From contig DATLRS010000134.1 of assembly GCA_035534535.1 (NCBI GenBank), forward strand, positions 1 through 36,773: a stretch of 36,773 bases of DNA, in the 5' to 3' direction. Under the pieces are notes generated by a model that saw only the letters and a list, made by a program, of their open reading frames with translations, had not been told where the DNA came from and did not search any database. The stretch is from DATARH01 sp035534535 (GTDB lineage: Bacteria > Pseudomonadota > Alphaproteobacteria > ATCC43930 > CGMCC-115725). Both the position numbers and the translations under genes were made by a program. This document shows positions 7,305-14,922 of the stretch, in pieces (within the stretch, counting starts at the first letter, position 1; each line of letters starts with the position of its first letter).

Positions 7305-8690
7305 TTACGCCCGGACCACGCCCGCGCCGGCAAGGCCGCGGCGGGCGCAGGCGTTGCGGGTGTCGATGACGAGGGGGCAATGCTCGACCAGCAGCCGGTA
7401 ATCGACCGCATCGTGGTCGGTGCAGATGATCGCCGCGTCGAACGAGGCTGCGATCGCGGCGGTCAAGGGGCTCGACGGCCGGCCGGCGAGCCCTGCGTGC
7501 TCGCGGGTCGGCGGGATCTCGGCAAGCAACGGATCGTGGAATGCGACGCTCGCGCCGCGGTGCTCCAGCAGCTCCATGATCGTCAGGGCCGGGCTTTCGC
7601 GCGTGTCGTCGACGTTCTTTTTGTAGGCGATGCCGACGATCAGGATGCGCGCCGCCCGGAGGGCCTTGCCGCTGCGCTCGCTCAGCGCCGCCACCGTCTT
7701 GTCGACGACCCGCCGCGGCATCGCGGTGTTGATTTCGCCCGCCAGTTCGATGAAGCGGGTTGCGATGTCGAACTCGCGCGCCTTCCAGGTCAGGTAGAAC
7801 GGATCGATCGGGATGCAGTGCCCGCCGAGACCGGGGCCGGGGTAGAACGGCATATAGCCGAACGGCTTGGTCTTGGCCGCCTCGATTACCTCCCAGATAT
7901 CGATGCCCATCGCCTCGAACACGATCTTCAATTCGTTGACGAGGGCGATGTTGACCGAGCGAAAGATGTTCTCGGTCAGCTTGACTGCCTCGGCGGTGTC
8001 GAGCGAGCTGACCGGCACGGTGCGCGTCACGATGCCGTCATAGAGCGCGCCGACGAGGCGCAGCGCGTCCGGCCCGTCGCCGCCGACCACCTTGGGAATA
8101 TCGCCGGTGGCGAATTCGGCATTGCCGGGATCCTCGCGCTCGGGCGAATAGGCGAGAAAGAAATCGCGCCCCGACCGCAGCCCCGAGCGCTCGATGATCG
8201 GGCGCATGATCTCGCGGGTCGTTCCGGGATAGGTCGTCGATTCGAGGACGACGAGGTGGCCGCGCCGCAGATACGGCGCGATCGCTTCGGTGGTCGAGAC
8301 GATGAAGCTCAGATCGGGCTCGCGCTGCCGGGTCAGCGGCGTCGGGACGCACAGAATGATCGCATCGACCTCGTCGAGACGGGCGAAATCATCGGTCGCG
8401 GCGAGCCGCCTCTGCTGGCGCAGCGCGGCGATGGTTTCGCTTTTGATGTGGCGCAGATACGAGCGCCCCGCGTTGAGCTGATCGACCTTGGCGCGGTCGA
8501 TGTCGAAGCCGAGGGTGGTAAACCCGCGCTCGGCGGCGGTGCGCAGCAGCGGCAACCCGACATAACCGAGACCGATGACCCCGATTCTCGCGGCGCGCGC
8601 CGCGAACCGCTTGGCGAGGCCGTCGATATCGACGGCCGCGTCCGCCGCGCGACCGAACGCGCCGGGCGCCGCGGTCGCGCGATCGCTCAT
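7305..8690 (-). CDS. Nucleotide-sugar dehydrogenase (UDP-HexNAc 6-dehydrogenase type)
   Basis: A 461-residue NAD-dependent enzyme that oxidises C6 of a UDP-sugar to a uronic acid for polysaccharide or glycan synthesis. The N-terminal Rossmann domain starts with IGVIGLGYVGLPL (about 36-48). LESTTYPGTT and AYSPEREDPGN are family motifs, KLTENIFRSVNIAL holds a conserved active-site Lys, and GPGLGGHCIPIDPFYLTW holds the nucleophilic Cys at about 290. The C-terminal UDP-binding domain follows (IAYKKNVDDTRESPA). The GHCIPIDPFYLTW and YKKNVDDTRESP variants fit WbpA/WecC-like UDP-GlcNAc or UDP-ManNAc dehydrogenases better than UDP-glucose dehydrogenase. The first 30 residues are an Ala-rich extension. 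Only 6 nt separate it from the upstream XRE gene, so the regulator heads its operon. Confidence 0.92.
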   Translation of the reverse strand: MSDRATAAPGAFGRAADAAVDIDGLAKRFAARAARIGVIGLGYVGLPLLRTAAERGFTTLGFDIDRAKVDQLNAGRSYLRHIKSETIAALRQQRRLAATDDFARLDEVDAIILCVPTPLTRQREPDLSFIVSTTEAIAPYLRRGHLVVLESTTYPGTTREIMRPIIERSGLRSGRDFFLAYSPEREDPGNAEFATGDIPKVVGGDGPDALRLVGALYDGIVTRTVPVSSLDTAEAVKLTENIFRSVNIALVNELKIVFEAMGIDIWEVIEAAKTKPFGYMPFYPGPGLGGHCIPIDPFYLTWKAREFDIATRFIELAGEINTAMPRRVVDKTVAALSERSGKALRAARILIVGIAYKKNVDDTRESPALTIMELLEHRGASVAFHDPLLAEIPPTREHAGLAGRPSSPLTAAIAASFDAAIICTDHDAVDYRLLVEHCPLVIDTRNACARRGLAGAGVVRA

Positions 8691-8696
8691 CGCCGG

Positions 8697-9128
8697 CTAT
8701 TGCCGCGCAAGCGCCACCGACTTCACCATGTCGAGGAATTGGAGGCGCACCTGCGGATCGGAGATCGCGTAATAGGAGCGGATCAATTCGATCGTCTCCG
8801 GGCGCTGCAGGCGCTCGCGCGCCGCCGCCTCGCCCGCGTCCGGCCAGCCGCCGCCGGGCTCCAGATCGCCAAAGAAGTAGGAGATCGGGACGCCTAGAAT
8901 GTCGGCGATCTCCGACAGCCGCGAGGCGCTGATCCGGTTCGCGCCGCCCTCGTATTTCTGGACCTGCTGAAAGGTCAGCCCGAGGGCTCTGGCAAGCGTC
9001 TCCTGGTTCATGCCGATCAGCAGGCGCCGCGTGCGCACGCGGGACCCGACATGAATGTCGACTGGATCGGGGATCCCAGTGCCGCGCCCATAGCGGGCGA
9101 CGCCGCCTTGCTCTGCTGATTTGCCCAC
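8697..9128 (-). CDS. XRE-family HTH regulator (paralogue 2)
   Basis: A 143-residue DNA-binding protein paralogous to the gene at 5079. The HTH domain (about 22-90) includes VDIHVGSRVRTRRLLIGM, LTFQQVQKYEGG, NRISASRLSEIADILGVP and ISYFFGDL. The C-terminal helix (DPQVRLQFLDMVKSVA) is typical of this alphaproteobacterial subgroup and may mediate dimerisation or sensing. The start is GTG, with AGGGA four to five bases upstream. It is the first gene of a minus-strand unit with the nucleotide-sugar dehydrogenase (6-nt gap) and the lipid kinase, suggesting that it regulates that envelope operon and itself. Confidence 0.9.
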   Translation of the reverse strand: MGKSAEQGGVARYGRGTGIPDPVDIHVGSRVRTRRLLIGMNQETLARALGLTFQQVQKYEGGANRISASRLSEIADILGVPISYFFGDLEPGGGWPDAGEAAARERLQRPETIELIRSYYAISDPQVRLQFLDMVKSVALARQ

Positions 9129-9170
9129 GGTCCCTGCCTGTTGCGATTGCGGCCCCTATCATCGACTGTG

Positions 9171-9198
9171 CGGCTGCCCTATGCAACAGGGCCAGCCG
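9171..9198 (-). terminator. Imperfect hairpin downstream of ftsH
   Basis: CGGCTG-CCCT, a 7-nt loop, then AGGG-C-CAGCCG gives a 10-bp stem with one bulged C, 8 nt beyond the ftsH stop and upstream of the XRE start at 9128. No T-run follows, so termination is plausible but not certain. It could equally be a leader element of the XRE operon. Confidence 0.4.
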
Positions 9199-9206
9199 AG
9201 CGGACC

Positions 9207-11039
9207 CTACTCGGCGACGGCGCGCTCCTTCATCAGGGCGGCGAGATCGCTTTCGTCGAGAGTTTCATGCTCGATCAGCAGGCGGGCGCCCGCCTCGAGC
9301 GTGCCGCGCCCGGCCCGCAGCAAGTTAACGGTGCGGCGGAATGCCTCCTCCACCAGCGACTTGACCGTGGCATCGATCTCGCGCGCGGTCGCCTCGCTGT
9401 AGCTGCGTTCCTGATAGAGAATTGGCGACGATTCGCCGCCGAGAAAGCTGCGCGGGCTTTTCTCATAGATGACCTGGCCGAGTTCCGGCGACATGCCGTA
9501 GCGGGTGACGATGCTGCGCGCGATATCGGTCACCTTGGCGAGGTCGTCGGAGGCGCCGGTCGACAATTCGCCGAAAACGATCTGTTCGGCGGCGCGGCCG
9601 CCGAGCAGCACCGCCATCTTGTTGTCGAGTTCTTGGCGGGTCATCAGGTAGCGGTCTTCGGTCGGCCGCTGGATCGTGTAGCCCAGCGAGCCGATGCCGC
9701 GCGGGATGATCGACACCTTGTGGACCTTGTCGGTGCCGGGCAGCGACAGGGCGACCAGCGCATGCCCCATCTCGTGATGGGCGACGACCTCGCGCTCGTG
9801 CGGGTTGAGCAGCCGGTTGCGCTTTTCCAGGCCGGCGACGATGCGCTCCATCGCCGCGGTAAAATCGGCGAGGCTGACCGCGTCGGCACCGCGTCGCGTC
9901 GCCAGCAGCGCCGCCTCGTTGACGAGATTGGCCAGATCGGCGCCGGTAAAACCCGGGGTCAGCGACGCCACGATCTGAAGATCGACATCGGCGCTCGTTC
10001 GGATCTTGCGGCTGTGGATCTCGAGGATCTGCACCCGCCCAACCTTGTCGGGCCGGTCGACCAGCACCTGGCGATCGAAGCGGCCGGCGCGCAACAGCGC
10101 CGGGTCGAGGATCTCGGGCCGGTTGGTCGCCGCCAGCAGGATCATCCCGGCGCGCGTATCGAAGCCGTCGAGTTCGGAGAGCAGCTGGTTCAGCGTCTGC
10201 TCCTTCTCGTCATGCCCGCCGCCGCCCGGGTAGGCGCCGCGGGCGCGACCGAGGGCGTCGAGCTCGTCGATGAAGATGATGCACGGCGCCTTCTGATGCG
10301 CCTGTTCGAACAGGTCGCGCACCCGGGCGGCGCCGACCCCGACAAACATCTCGACGAATTCCGAGCCGCTTATCGAGAAGAACGGCACATTGGCTTCGCC
10401 CGCGACGGCGCGCGCCAACAGCGTCTTGCCGGTGCCCGGCGGACCGACCAGCAGCACCCCCTTCGGCACCCGGCCGCCGAGCCTGCCATAGCGCTCCGGG
10501 TCCTTGAGGAAGGCGACAATCTCCTGCAACTCGGCCTTTGCCTCATCGACCCCGGCGACGTCGGCAAAAGTCGTTTTGGTGTCGGTTTCGACAAAGATCT
10601 TGGCCTTGCTGCGGCCGACCGACATCAGCCCGCCAAACCCCTGCTGGCTGGCATAGCGCCGAAACATGAAAATCCAGACGCCAGCGAACAGCGCCACTGG
10701 GATGATCCACGACAAGATGTCGCCCAGCCAATGGCTCTCGATCTCGCCGGCGAATGTGACATGATATTCTTCAAGCTGCTTGGCGATATCGGGAGCGACG
10801 CGGGTGGTAATGAATTTGTCGTAGCCTTGTTTATCCTTATCTTTATATTTACCCTGAATGTAATTGCCGCTGACCGCCACGTCGGCGATCCTGCCCGCCT
10901 TGAGGTCGCTCTGGAACTGGCTGTAGGGGATGGTCTGGATCTGGGTGTAGGAGGCAAACACCGCCTGGATCCCCATGATCACGAGCAGCGCGGCGATCCA
11001 ATACCAGGCGTGGTACTGCGTCTCTTTCTTCAACGGCAT
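9207..11039 (-). CDS. ftsH: ATP-dependent zinc metalloprotease FtsH
   Basis: A 610-residue membrane-anchored AAA+ protease that extracts and degrades membrane and soluble proteins. The first transmembrane helix is at about 12-30, the periplasmic domain at about 31-105 and the second helix at about 110-128. The AAA module has Walker A GPPGTGKT (about 198-205), Walker B IIFIDELDALG, the pore motif FVGVGAARVR and the second region of homology ATNRPEILDPALLRAGRFDR. The zinc site is HEMGH near residue 420, where most FtsH proteins read HEAGH, with a downstream Asp ligand in the LSTGASDDLAKVT region. The C-terminus is short. It resembles a secondary FtsH copy rather than the housekeeping one; this is inference. 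The periplasmic segment contains an AT-rich, Lys/Asp-rich stretch unlike its surroundings. Confidence 0.95.
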   Translation of the reverse strand: MPLKKETQYHAWYWIAALLVIMGIQAVFASYTQIQTIPYSQFQSDLKAGRIADVAVSGNYIQGKYKDKDKQGYDKFITTRVAPDIAKQLEEYHVTFAGEIESHWLGDILSWIIPVALFAGVWIFMFRRYASQQGFGGLMSVGRSKAKIFVETDTKTTFADVAGVDEAKAELQEIVAFLKDPERYGRLGGRVPKGVLLVGPPGTGKTLLARAVAGEANVPFFSISGSEFVEMFVGVGAARVRDLFEQAHQKAPCIIFIDELDALGRARGAYPGGGGHDEKEQTLNQLLSELDGFDTRAGMILLAATNRPEILDPALLRAGRFDRQVLVDRPDKVGRVQILEIHSRKIRTSADVDLQIVASLTPGFTGADLANLVNEAALLATRRGADAVSLADFTAAMERIVAGLEKRNRLLNPHEREVVAHHEMGHALVALSLPGTDKVHKVSIIPRGIGSLGYTIQRPTEDRYLMTRQELDNKMAVLLGGRAAEQIVFGELSTGASDDLAKVTDIARSIVTRYGMSPELGQVIYEKSPRSFLGGESSPILYQERSYSEATAREIDATVKSLVEEAFRRTVNLLRAGRGTLEAGARLLIEHETLDESDLAALMKERAVAE

Positions 11040-11129
11040 TGCATGCCCCGCGCGGTCGAGCCTGAGCGCTGCGCCAGGCGATCGGGCGCCAGCGGCTGAT
11101 CGCTTAAGTGGGGGAGGCGCCGCCGCCGA

Positions 11130-11387
11130 TCAACAACGATCGCCACCCGGCTCGTCGTAGCCGCGCCGGCTGCTGATGAAGACCAGCGCCATCAGCCCGA
11201 CGCCGAGCGCCAGCGCCACCAAGACGCCGAGCACCATCGCGATCCAGCCGGCCGCGCTGATCTCGGCGTTGCCGATCGCGGTCCACAGATGCGCGACGAC
11301 GCCGACGACGCCAGCCACGACCGTCGCGGCGAGCGCGACCGCGAGCCAAGCCGCCCGGCGGCCGCGGCTTGTCACCGTCGGGGGCAT
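11130..11387 (-). CDS. Small membrane protein, two transmembrane helices
   Basis: An 85-residue protein with two hydrophobic helices (about 12-33 and 45-71) separated by a short polar loop (NAEISAAGWIAM), ending in a soluble tail with an RRGYDEPGG motif. I recall similar short conserved hypothetical proteins in Rhodospirillales but know no function. The ATG at 11387 has GGAAG about 11 bases upstream and overlaps the end of the small ORF at 11372-11539 by 16 nt. It lies 90 nt upstream of ftsH on the same strand, so it may be co-expressed with the protease as a substrate or modulator, which is speculation. Confidence 0.75.
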   Translation of the reverse strand: MPPTVTSRGRRAAWLAVALAATVVAGVVGVVAHLWTAIGNAEISAAGWIAMVLGVLVALALGVGLMALVFISSRRGYDEPGGDRC

Positions 11388-11539
11388 GCGTGCTCTGCTT
11401 CCACGGCGATAATCTTGAGGCCGAGCTTGGCCATATCAAGGCCGATGTTCAATCCGGCCTGATCCCCTAGCCGCTTCTCACTCTCGCAGCGGACGCGGCG
11501 GCCCATTTGGGGCGGTTGCTCTGACCCGCGCCCGCTCAT
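11372..11539 (-). CDS. Candidate 55-residue protein coupled to the upstream hydrolase
   Basis: Its ATG (11539-11537) overlaps the TGA of the upstream hydrolase in an ATGA junction, and its stop lies 16 nt inside the next gene, a pattern typical of translationally coupled operon genes. The first half is polar and Arg-rich. The second half reads GLNIGLDMAKLGLKIIAVEA, a balanced amphipathic helix-strand composition unlike the Arg/Pro/Ser noise of shadow frames here. AGGG lies four bases before the start. No family recognised. It could also be a decayed gene remnant or chance. Confidence 0.4.
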   Translation of the reverse strand: MSGRGSEQPPQMGRRVRCESEKRLGDQAGLNIGLDMAKLGLKIIAVEAEHACPRR

Positions 11540-12333
11540 GACCCTACAAATTCGAGAAACGCGGCGAGGAAGGTATCCTTCTGCTCGTCGAACGGGGCAT
11601 GGCCGGCGTCGGGCAGGATGACGAGCCGGGCGCCGGGGATCAGTGCCCGGTAGGCCTCGCCGAATCTGGGTGGCACGAGGCCGTCCTCGGCGCCCCATAA
11701 CAAGAGTGTGGGCACGTCGATGCGGTGCAGCCATTTGGGCAGATCGGGGTTGCAGAAGCGCGGCCGATAGGCGAGCCGCGTCACGGTCGCGCGGTTTTTC
11801 GCGACGATGTTCATGTCGGCCGAGTTCAGGAAAGCCCGGGCGAGATCGCCGATCCGGCGCGCGGCGCGCTCGGGGTCGGCATAGTAGCGGCGCAGATTCT
11901 CCTCGACCGGCATGCGGAAGATGTCGGGGATCGGCTCGCCCGCGGCGGTGATGCCGACCGCACCAACGAGGGTCAGGCTGGCCAGGCGCGCGGTATTGCG
12001 CACTGCCATCTCGGCCGCCACCCAGCCGCCGAGCGAGGTGCCGATCAGATGCACCCGGTCGAGCCCGAGCGCCGCCAGCAGGTCGAGGTGGAAATAGGCG
12101 AGGTCGGCGACCGCGTCGAGCCAGGGCGGGTCGTCCGATTGGCCAAACCCGGGATGCTCAGGCGCGAAGACGGCGTAGCGGGTCGCCAGCTCTTCGAGAA
12201 ACGGCATCCAGCCGGTATGCCCGCCGGCGCCGTGCAGAAAGACCAGCGGCGGCGCGTCAGCGGGTTTTGGGCCGCCGCAGAACAGCCGGATCGCCGCGCC
12301 GGCGACCGTCACCGTCTCAACGCTGTGCGGCAT
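11536..12333 (-). CDS. Alpha/beta hydrolase
   Basis: A 265-residue hydrolase with a full catalytic set: oxyanion strand VFLHGAGGHTGW (about 30-42), PEHPGFGQSD, nucleophile elbow GTSLGG with Ser100, the acid in LLWGAEDGLVPP (about 210-220) and His in LPDAGHAPF near 245. The cap region is helical. The pattern is that of C-C hydrolases or general esterases of the MhpC/BphD-like group, but there are no ring-cleavage neighbours to support such a substrate. It heads a minus-strand run with a small coupled ORF, a small membrane protein and ftsH. Start at ATG 12333. Confidence 0.87.
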   Translation of the reverse strand: MPHSVETVTVAGAAIRLFCGGPKPADAPPLVFLHGAGGHTGWMPFLEELATRYAVFAPEHPGFGQSDDPPWLDAVADLAYFHLDLLAALGLDRVHLIGTSLGGWVAAEMAVRNTARLASLTLVGAVGITAAGEPIPDIFRMPVEENLRRYYADPERAARRIGDLARAFLNSADMNIVAKNRATVTRLAYRPRFCNPDLPKWLHRIDVPTLLLWGAEDGLVPPRFGEAYRALIPGARLVILPDAGHAPFDEQKDTFLAAFLEFVGS

Positions 12334-12358
12334 GATAATCCCGAGGATAATCCCTACC

Positions 12359-12448
12359 CGTCATGCCCGGTCTTGTGCGGGGCATCCACGCTTCTCGAAC
12401 GATGCACTATCGAAGACGTGGGTAGCCGGGACAAGCCCGGCCATGACG
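12359..12448. repeat. Intergenic palindromic repeat, copy 1
   Basis: The left arm starts CGTCATGCCCGG (12359) and ends GGCATCCACG (12390). The right arm starts CGTGGGTAGCCGGG (12417) and ends CCCGGCCATGACG (12448). The arms are near-complementary over about 32 bp with a 26-nt centre. The second copy at 26459-26531 has the same arms. Elements of this GTCATGCCCGG...CCGGCCATGAC type are widespread between genes in Alphaproteobacteria. It lies in the divergent gap between a hydrolase (12333) and the GST gene (12545). This copy has a longer, diverged centre. Confidence 0.88.
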
Positions 12449-12544
12449 GACGTGCTAAGCCGGGAGAGCGATTGCTGTGGGCGATTGCCCGATGGCGGCC
12501 ATCGTGCGAGGCTTTGGCAGAGAGCAACGCAAAGGAAGAGAGCC

Positions 12545-13159
12545 ATGCTCAAGATCTACGGCATTCCGCGCTCGCGCGCCTTTCGCACGCTGTGGATGGC
12601 GAAGGAATTGGGGCTCGAATACGAGAACGTGCCGATCGACATGGGCAAGGGCGAAACCCGCTCGCCGGACTATCTCGCGATCAACCCCAACGGCCACATT
12701 CCGGCGATCGACGACGACGGCTTCGTCTTGTGGGAATCGATGGCGATCAACCTGTATCTGGCGAAGAAATACGCCCGCGGCAGCCTCTACCCGATCCTGT
12801 TCGAGGACGAGGCGCGCACCTGGCAATGGAGCTTCTGGGGCATGACCGAGATCGAGCGCCCGGTCTTGACCGCGATGTTTCACCGCGCGCTGTTGCCCGC
12901 CGACCAGCGCGACGCGGCGCTCGCCGACAAGTGCGAACACGAGCTCGGCCGGCCCCTGATGGTGCTCGACAGCGTGGTCGCCGCCTCGCCCTATTTGTTG
13001 GGCGAGCATTTCACCGTCGCCGATCTCAACCTCGCCAGCATCCTGTCGTGGGCGCGGCCGGCGCGGATCGACTTTTCGCATGTGCCAAAAATGGCCGACT
13101 GGCTGAAGCGCTGCGCCGAGCGGCCGGCGGCACGCGCGGCGCGCGACCTGCAGCGATAA
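12545..13159 (+). CDS. Glutathione S-transferase family protein
   Basis: A 204-residue cytosolic GST. The thioredoxin-like domain (about 1-80) opens MLKIYGIPRSRAFRTLWMA, with a Ser in the usual catalytic position, and holds the cis-Pro segment INPNGHIPAID followed by the glutathione-contacting LWESMAINLYLAKKY. The helical C-terminal domain (about 90-204) has the N-capping box FTVADLNLAS. Similarity is to the general bacterial GSTs of the maleylacetoacetate isomerase/beta-type branch; the electrophile is unknown. GGAAGAG lies eight bases before the ATG. Start chosen there because longer frames lack domain similarity. Confidence 0.92.
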   Translation: MLKIYGIPRSRAFRTLWMAKELGLEYENVPIDMGKGETRSPDYLAINPNGHIPAIDDDGFVLWESMAINLYLAKKYARGSLYPILFEDEARTWQWSFWGMTEIERPVLTAMFHRALLPADQRDAALADKCEHELGRPLMVLDSVVAASPYLLGEHFTVADLNLASILSWARPARIDFSHVPKMADWLKRCAERPAARAARDLQR

Positions 13160-13166
13160 GCCGGGC

Positions 13167-13469
13167 ATGCACGAACGCGGCGCGCTCAACATCCTGCTGG
13201 TGGTCCTGGCGGCCGTCCCGGTGGTCGTCACGATCGTCAATTTCGCGCTGGCGCGCGGCAACCATGCGCTGCAGGTCGACGTCGCGCGCCGCCAGCATGC
13301 GATCGCCGAGGGTGCCCAACTGGCCCGCGTCAACCAGCTGCTGATCCGCCAGATCGCGCTGGCCGCAATCAGGAAGCAAGACCGCCAACTGCATGCGCTG
13401 CTGAGCCGCAACGGGATCACGATCAAGGTCTCCCACACATCGCCCGCCGTGAACGGCCGGGGTGGCTGA
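13167..13469 (+). CDS. Small single-span membrane protein A
   Basis: A 100-residue protein with one N-terminal transmembrane helix (ILLVVLAAVPVVVTIVNFAL, about 9-28) and a Gln/Ala-rich helical domain (about 35-80) that ends LHALLSRNGITIKV. The start lies 7 nt after the GST stop, so it is probably co-transcribed with that gene. The next gene (13488) has the same plan, an N-terminal helix, a charged helical stalk and a terminal GxTx motif (RNGITI versus GHGVTL), so they may be diverged paralogues acting together. I do not recognise a named family. The ribosome-binding site is weak. Confidence 0.7.
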   Translation: MHERGALNILLVVLAAVPVVVTIVNFALARGNHALQVDVARRQHAIAEGAQLARVNQLLIRQIALAAIRKQDRQLHALLSRNGITIKVSHTSPAVNGRGG

Positions 13470-13487
13470 GCGAATGGCGGGCCTCGC

Positions 13488-13784
13488 ATGACGACGCGTC
13501 AGGCCGGCGGGATTGCCCTCGTGCTGCTCGTGCTCTCGACCTTTCTGAGCGTGGTGTTGCGCGGCGTCGAGCTGGTGGAGGAGCGCCACAGTCTTGCCGA
13601 GCTGCGCGATCTGCAAGATAAGCCATTGCGCGAGACGGCCAATGTGCGCCGCCAGTTCGGCGCGCTGGCCGCCGGGGTTGTCAGCCTCGCCGCGGCGGGC
13701 GACGGCGACGCCAAAGCCATTGTCGAGGAGATGCGCGGGCACGGCGTCACGCTGTCGGCGGCAAAGCCCGCCGCGTCCCAATGA
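13488..13784 (+). CDS. Small single-span membrane protein B
   Basis: A 98-residue protein with an N-terminal transmembrane helix (GIALVLLVLSTFLSVVL, about 8-24), then a charged helical region (VELVEERHSLAELRDLQ; VRRQFGALAAGVVSLAA) and a C-terminal EEMRGHGVTL. It begins 18 nt after membrane protein A, and its stop overlaps the start of the lactonase gene in an ATGA junction, indicating translational coupling. Possibly a diverged paralogue of protein A. The periplasmic tail is predicted from the short N-terminus. No family recognised. Confidence 0.7.
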   Translation: MTTRQAGGIALVLLVLSTFLSVVLRGVELVEERHSLAELRDLQDKPLRETANVRRQFGALAAGVVSLAAAGDGDAKAIVEEMRGHGVTLSAAKPAASQ

Positions 13785-14917
13785 CGATCGCGCGGCATAC
13801 GCGGCGGCATTTGCTGGCCGTCGCGATGGCCGGGATCGCGACGCCGCTGCCCGCAATCGGAGGTCGCAGAGCCATGGCAGGAACCACGCCCGAGACCGCG
13901 GTTTATGTCTCCAACGCCGGCGACCCGAGCGTTTACGTCCTGGCGATGAACCGTGCGAACGGCGATCTCGAGCTGATCGAGAACACGCCGATCCCGGGCG
14001 GTGACAAGCCATCGCCGACCAGCTTGCCGATGGCGCTCAGCCCCGATCGACGATTTCTCTATGCCGCGCTGCGCAGCGAGCCGTTCACCGTCGCGAGCTT
14101 TGCGATCGATCCGACGACCGGGCGGCTCAAACATCTCGGCAACGCGGCGCTCGCCGCCAGCATGGCCTACCTGGCGGTCGATCGAACCGGCAAATGGCTG
14201 CTCGCCGCCTCTTATCCGGCGGCCGAGCTGACCATCAATCCGATCGACGCCGCGCATCGGGTCACGGCTCCGCCAAGCCAGATCCTCGCGACCAAGCCCA
14301 AGGCGCATTGCGTCATCGTCGATGCCGCCAACAAATATGCCTACGCGACCAGTCTGGGCGGCGACATCATCATGCAGCTGCGGTTCGACGCGGCGAGCGG
14401 CAAATTCGCGCCGAACACGCCCGAGGCGATCGCGACCAAGCCGGGCGCCGGCCCGCGCCACCTCGCCCTGCACCCGAGCGGCCGGTTTCTCTATCTGATC
14501 ACCGAGACGACAGCGACGATCGGCGCCTATGCGATCGACCGGGCCAACGGCACCCTGAAGCAGTTGCAATTCGTCGACATGCTGGCCCCCGGCTACAAGG
14601 GGCCGATCGCCGCCGCCGACCTGCACGTCACGCCCGACGGGCATTTCCTCTATGGCAGCGAACGCCGGACCAGCAGCCTCGCCGGGTTTCGCATCGATCC
14701 TGCGAGGGGGACGCTGTCGCGCGTCGGGCATTGGCCGACCGAAACCACGCCGCGCGGCTTCGGCATCGACCCGCGCGGCCGGTTTCTGCTGTCGGCCGGG
14801 CTCGATTCGAACCATCTGACGGTCTATTCGATCCGCCCCGACGGTGTCCTCGAACCGGTGAAGCAGCACGCGGTGGGCAAGCAGCCGAACTGGGTCGAAT
14901 TCGTCGATCTGCGCTGA
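13781..14917 (+). CDS. Lactonase, 7-bladed beta-propeller (6-phosphogluconolactonase-like), exported
   Basis: A 378-residue protein of the YbhE/Pgl beta-propeller family. Repeated blade motifs (YVSNAGDPSVYVLAMN; LSPDRRFLYAALRSEP; LHPSGRFLYLITE; VTPDGHFLYGSER; GIDPRGRFLLSAG) run through most of the length, and GPRHLALHP is a conserved active-site segment of the family. The N-terminus has a twin-arginine-like signal (HTRRHLLAVAMAGIATPL) with a likely cleavage near residue 33, so this copy probably acts in the periplasm on a sugar lactone rather than as the cytosolic pentose-phosphate enzyme. It overlaps the upstream small membrane gene by 4 nt and is convergent with the GarR-type reductase. The substrate is inferred. 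Confidence 0.88.
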   Translation: MTIARHTRRHLLAVAMAGIATPLPAIGGRRAMAGTTPETAVYVSNAGDPSVYVLAMNRANGDLELIENTPIPGGDKPSPTSLPMALSPDRRFLYAALRSEPFTVASFAIDPTTGRLKHLGNAALAASMAYLAVDRTGKWLLAASYPAAELTINPIDAAHRVTAPPSQILATKPKAHCVIVDAANKYAYATSLGGDIIMQLRFDAASGKFAPNTPEAIATKPGAGPRHLALHPSGRFLYLITETTATIGAYAIDRANGTLKQLQFVDMLAPGYKGPIAAADLHVTPDGHFLYGSERRTSSLAGFRIDPARGTLSRVGHWPTETTPRGFGIDPRGRFLLSAGLDSNHLTVYSIRPDGVLEPVKQHAVGKQPNWVEFVDLR

Positions 14918-14922
14918 GGCCC

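Noticed and set aside
9141..11099. A 652-codon open frame on the plus strand opposite ftsH
   Set aside because: The opposite strand encodes an unmistakable FtsH. The plus-strand product has Arg/Asp/Gly-rich, motif-free composition typical of antisense frames in GC-rich DNA.
12359..12448. An insertion sequence or transposon remnant
   Set aside because: No transposase fragment or clear target duplication; the two copies match the small non-coding palindromes common in Alphaproteobacteria.
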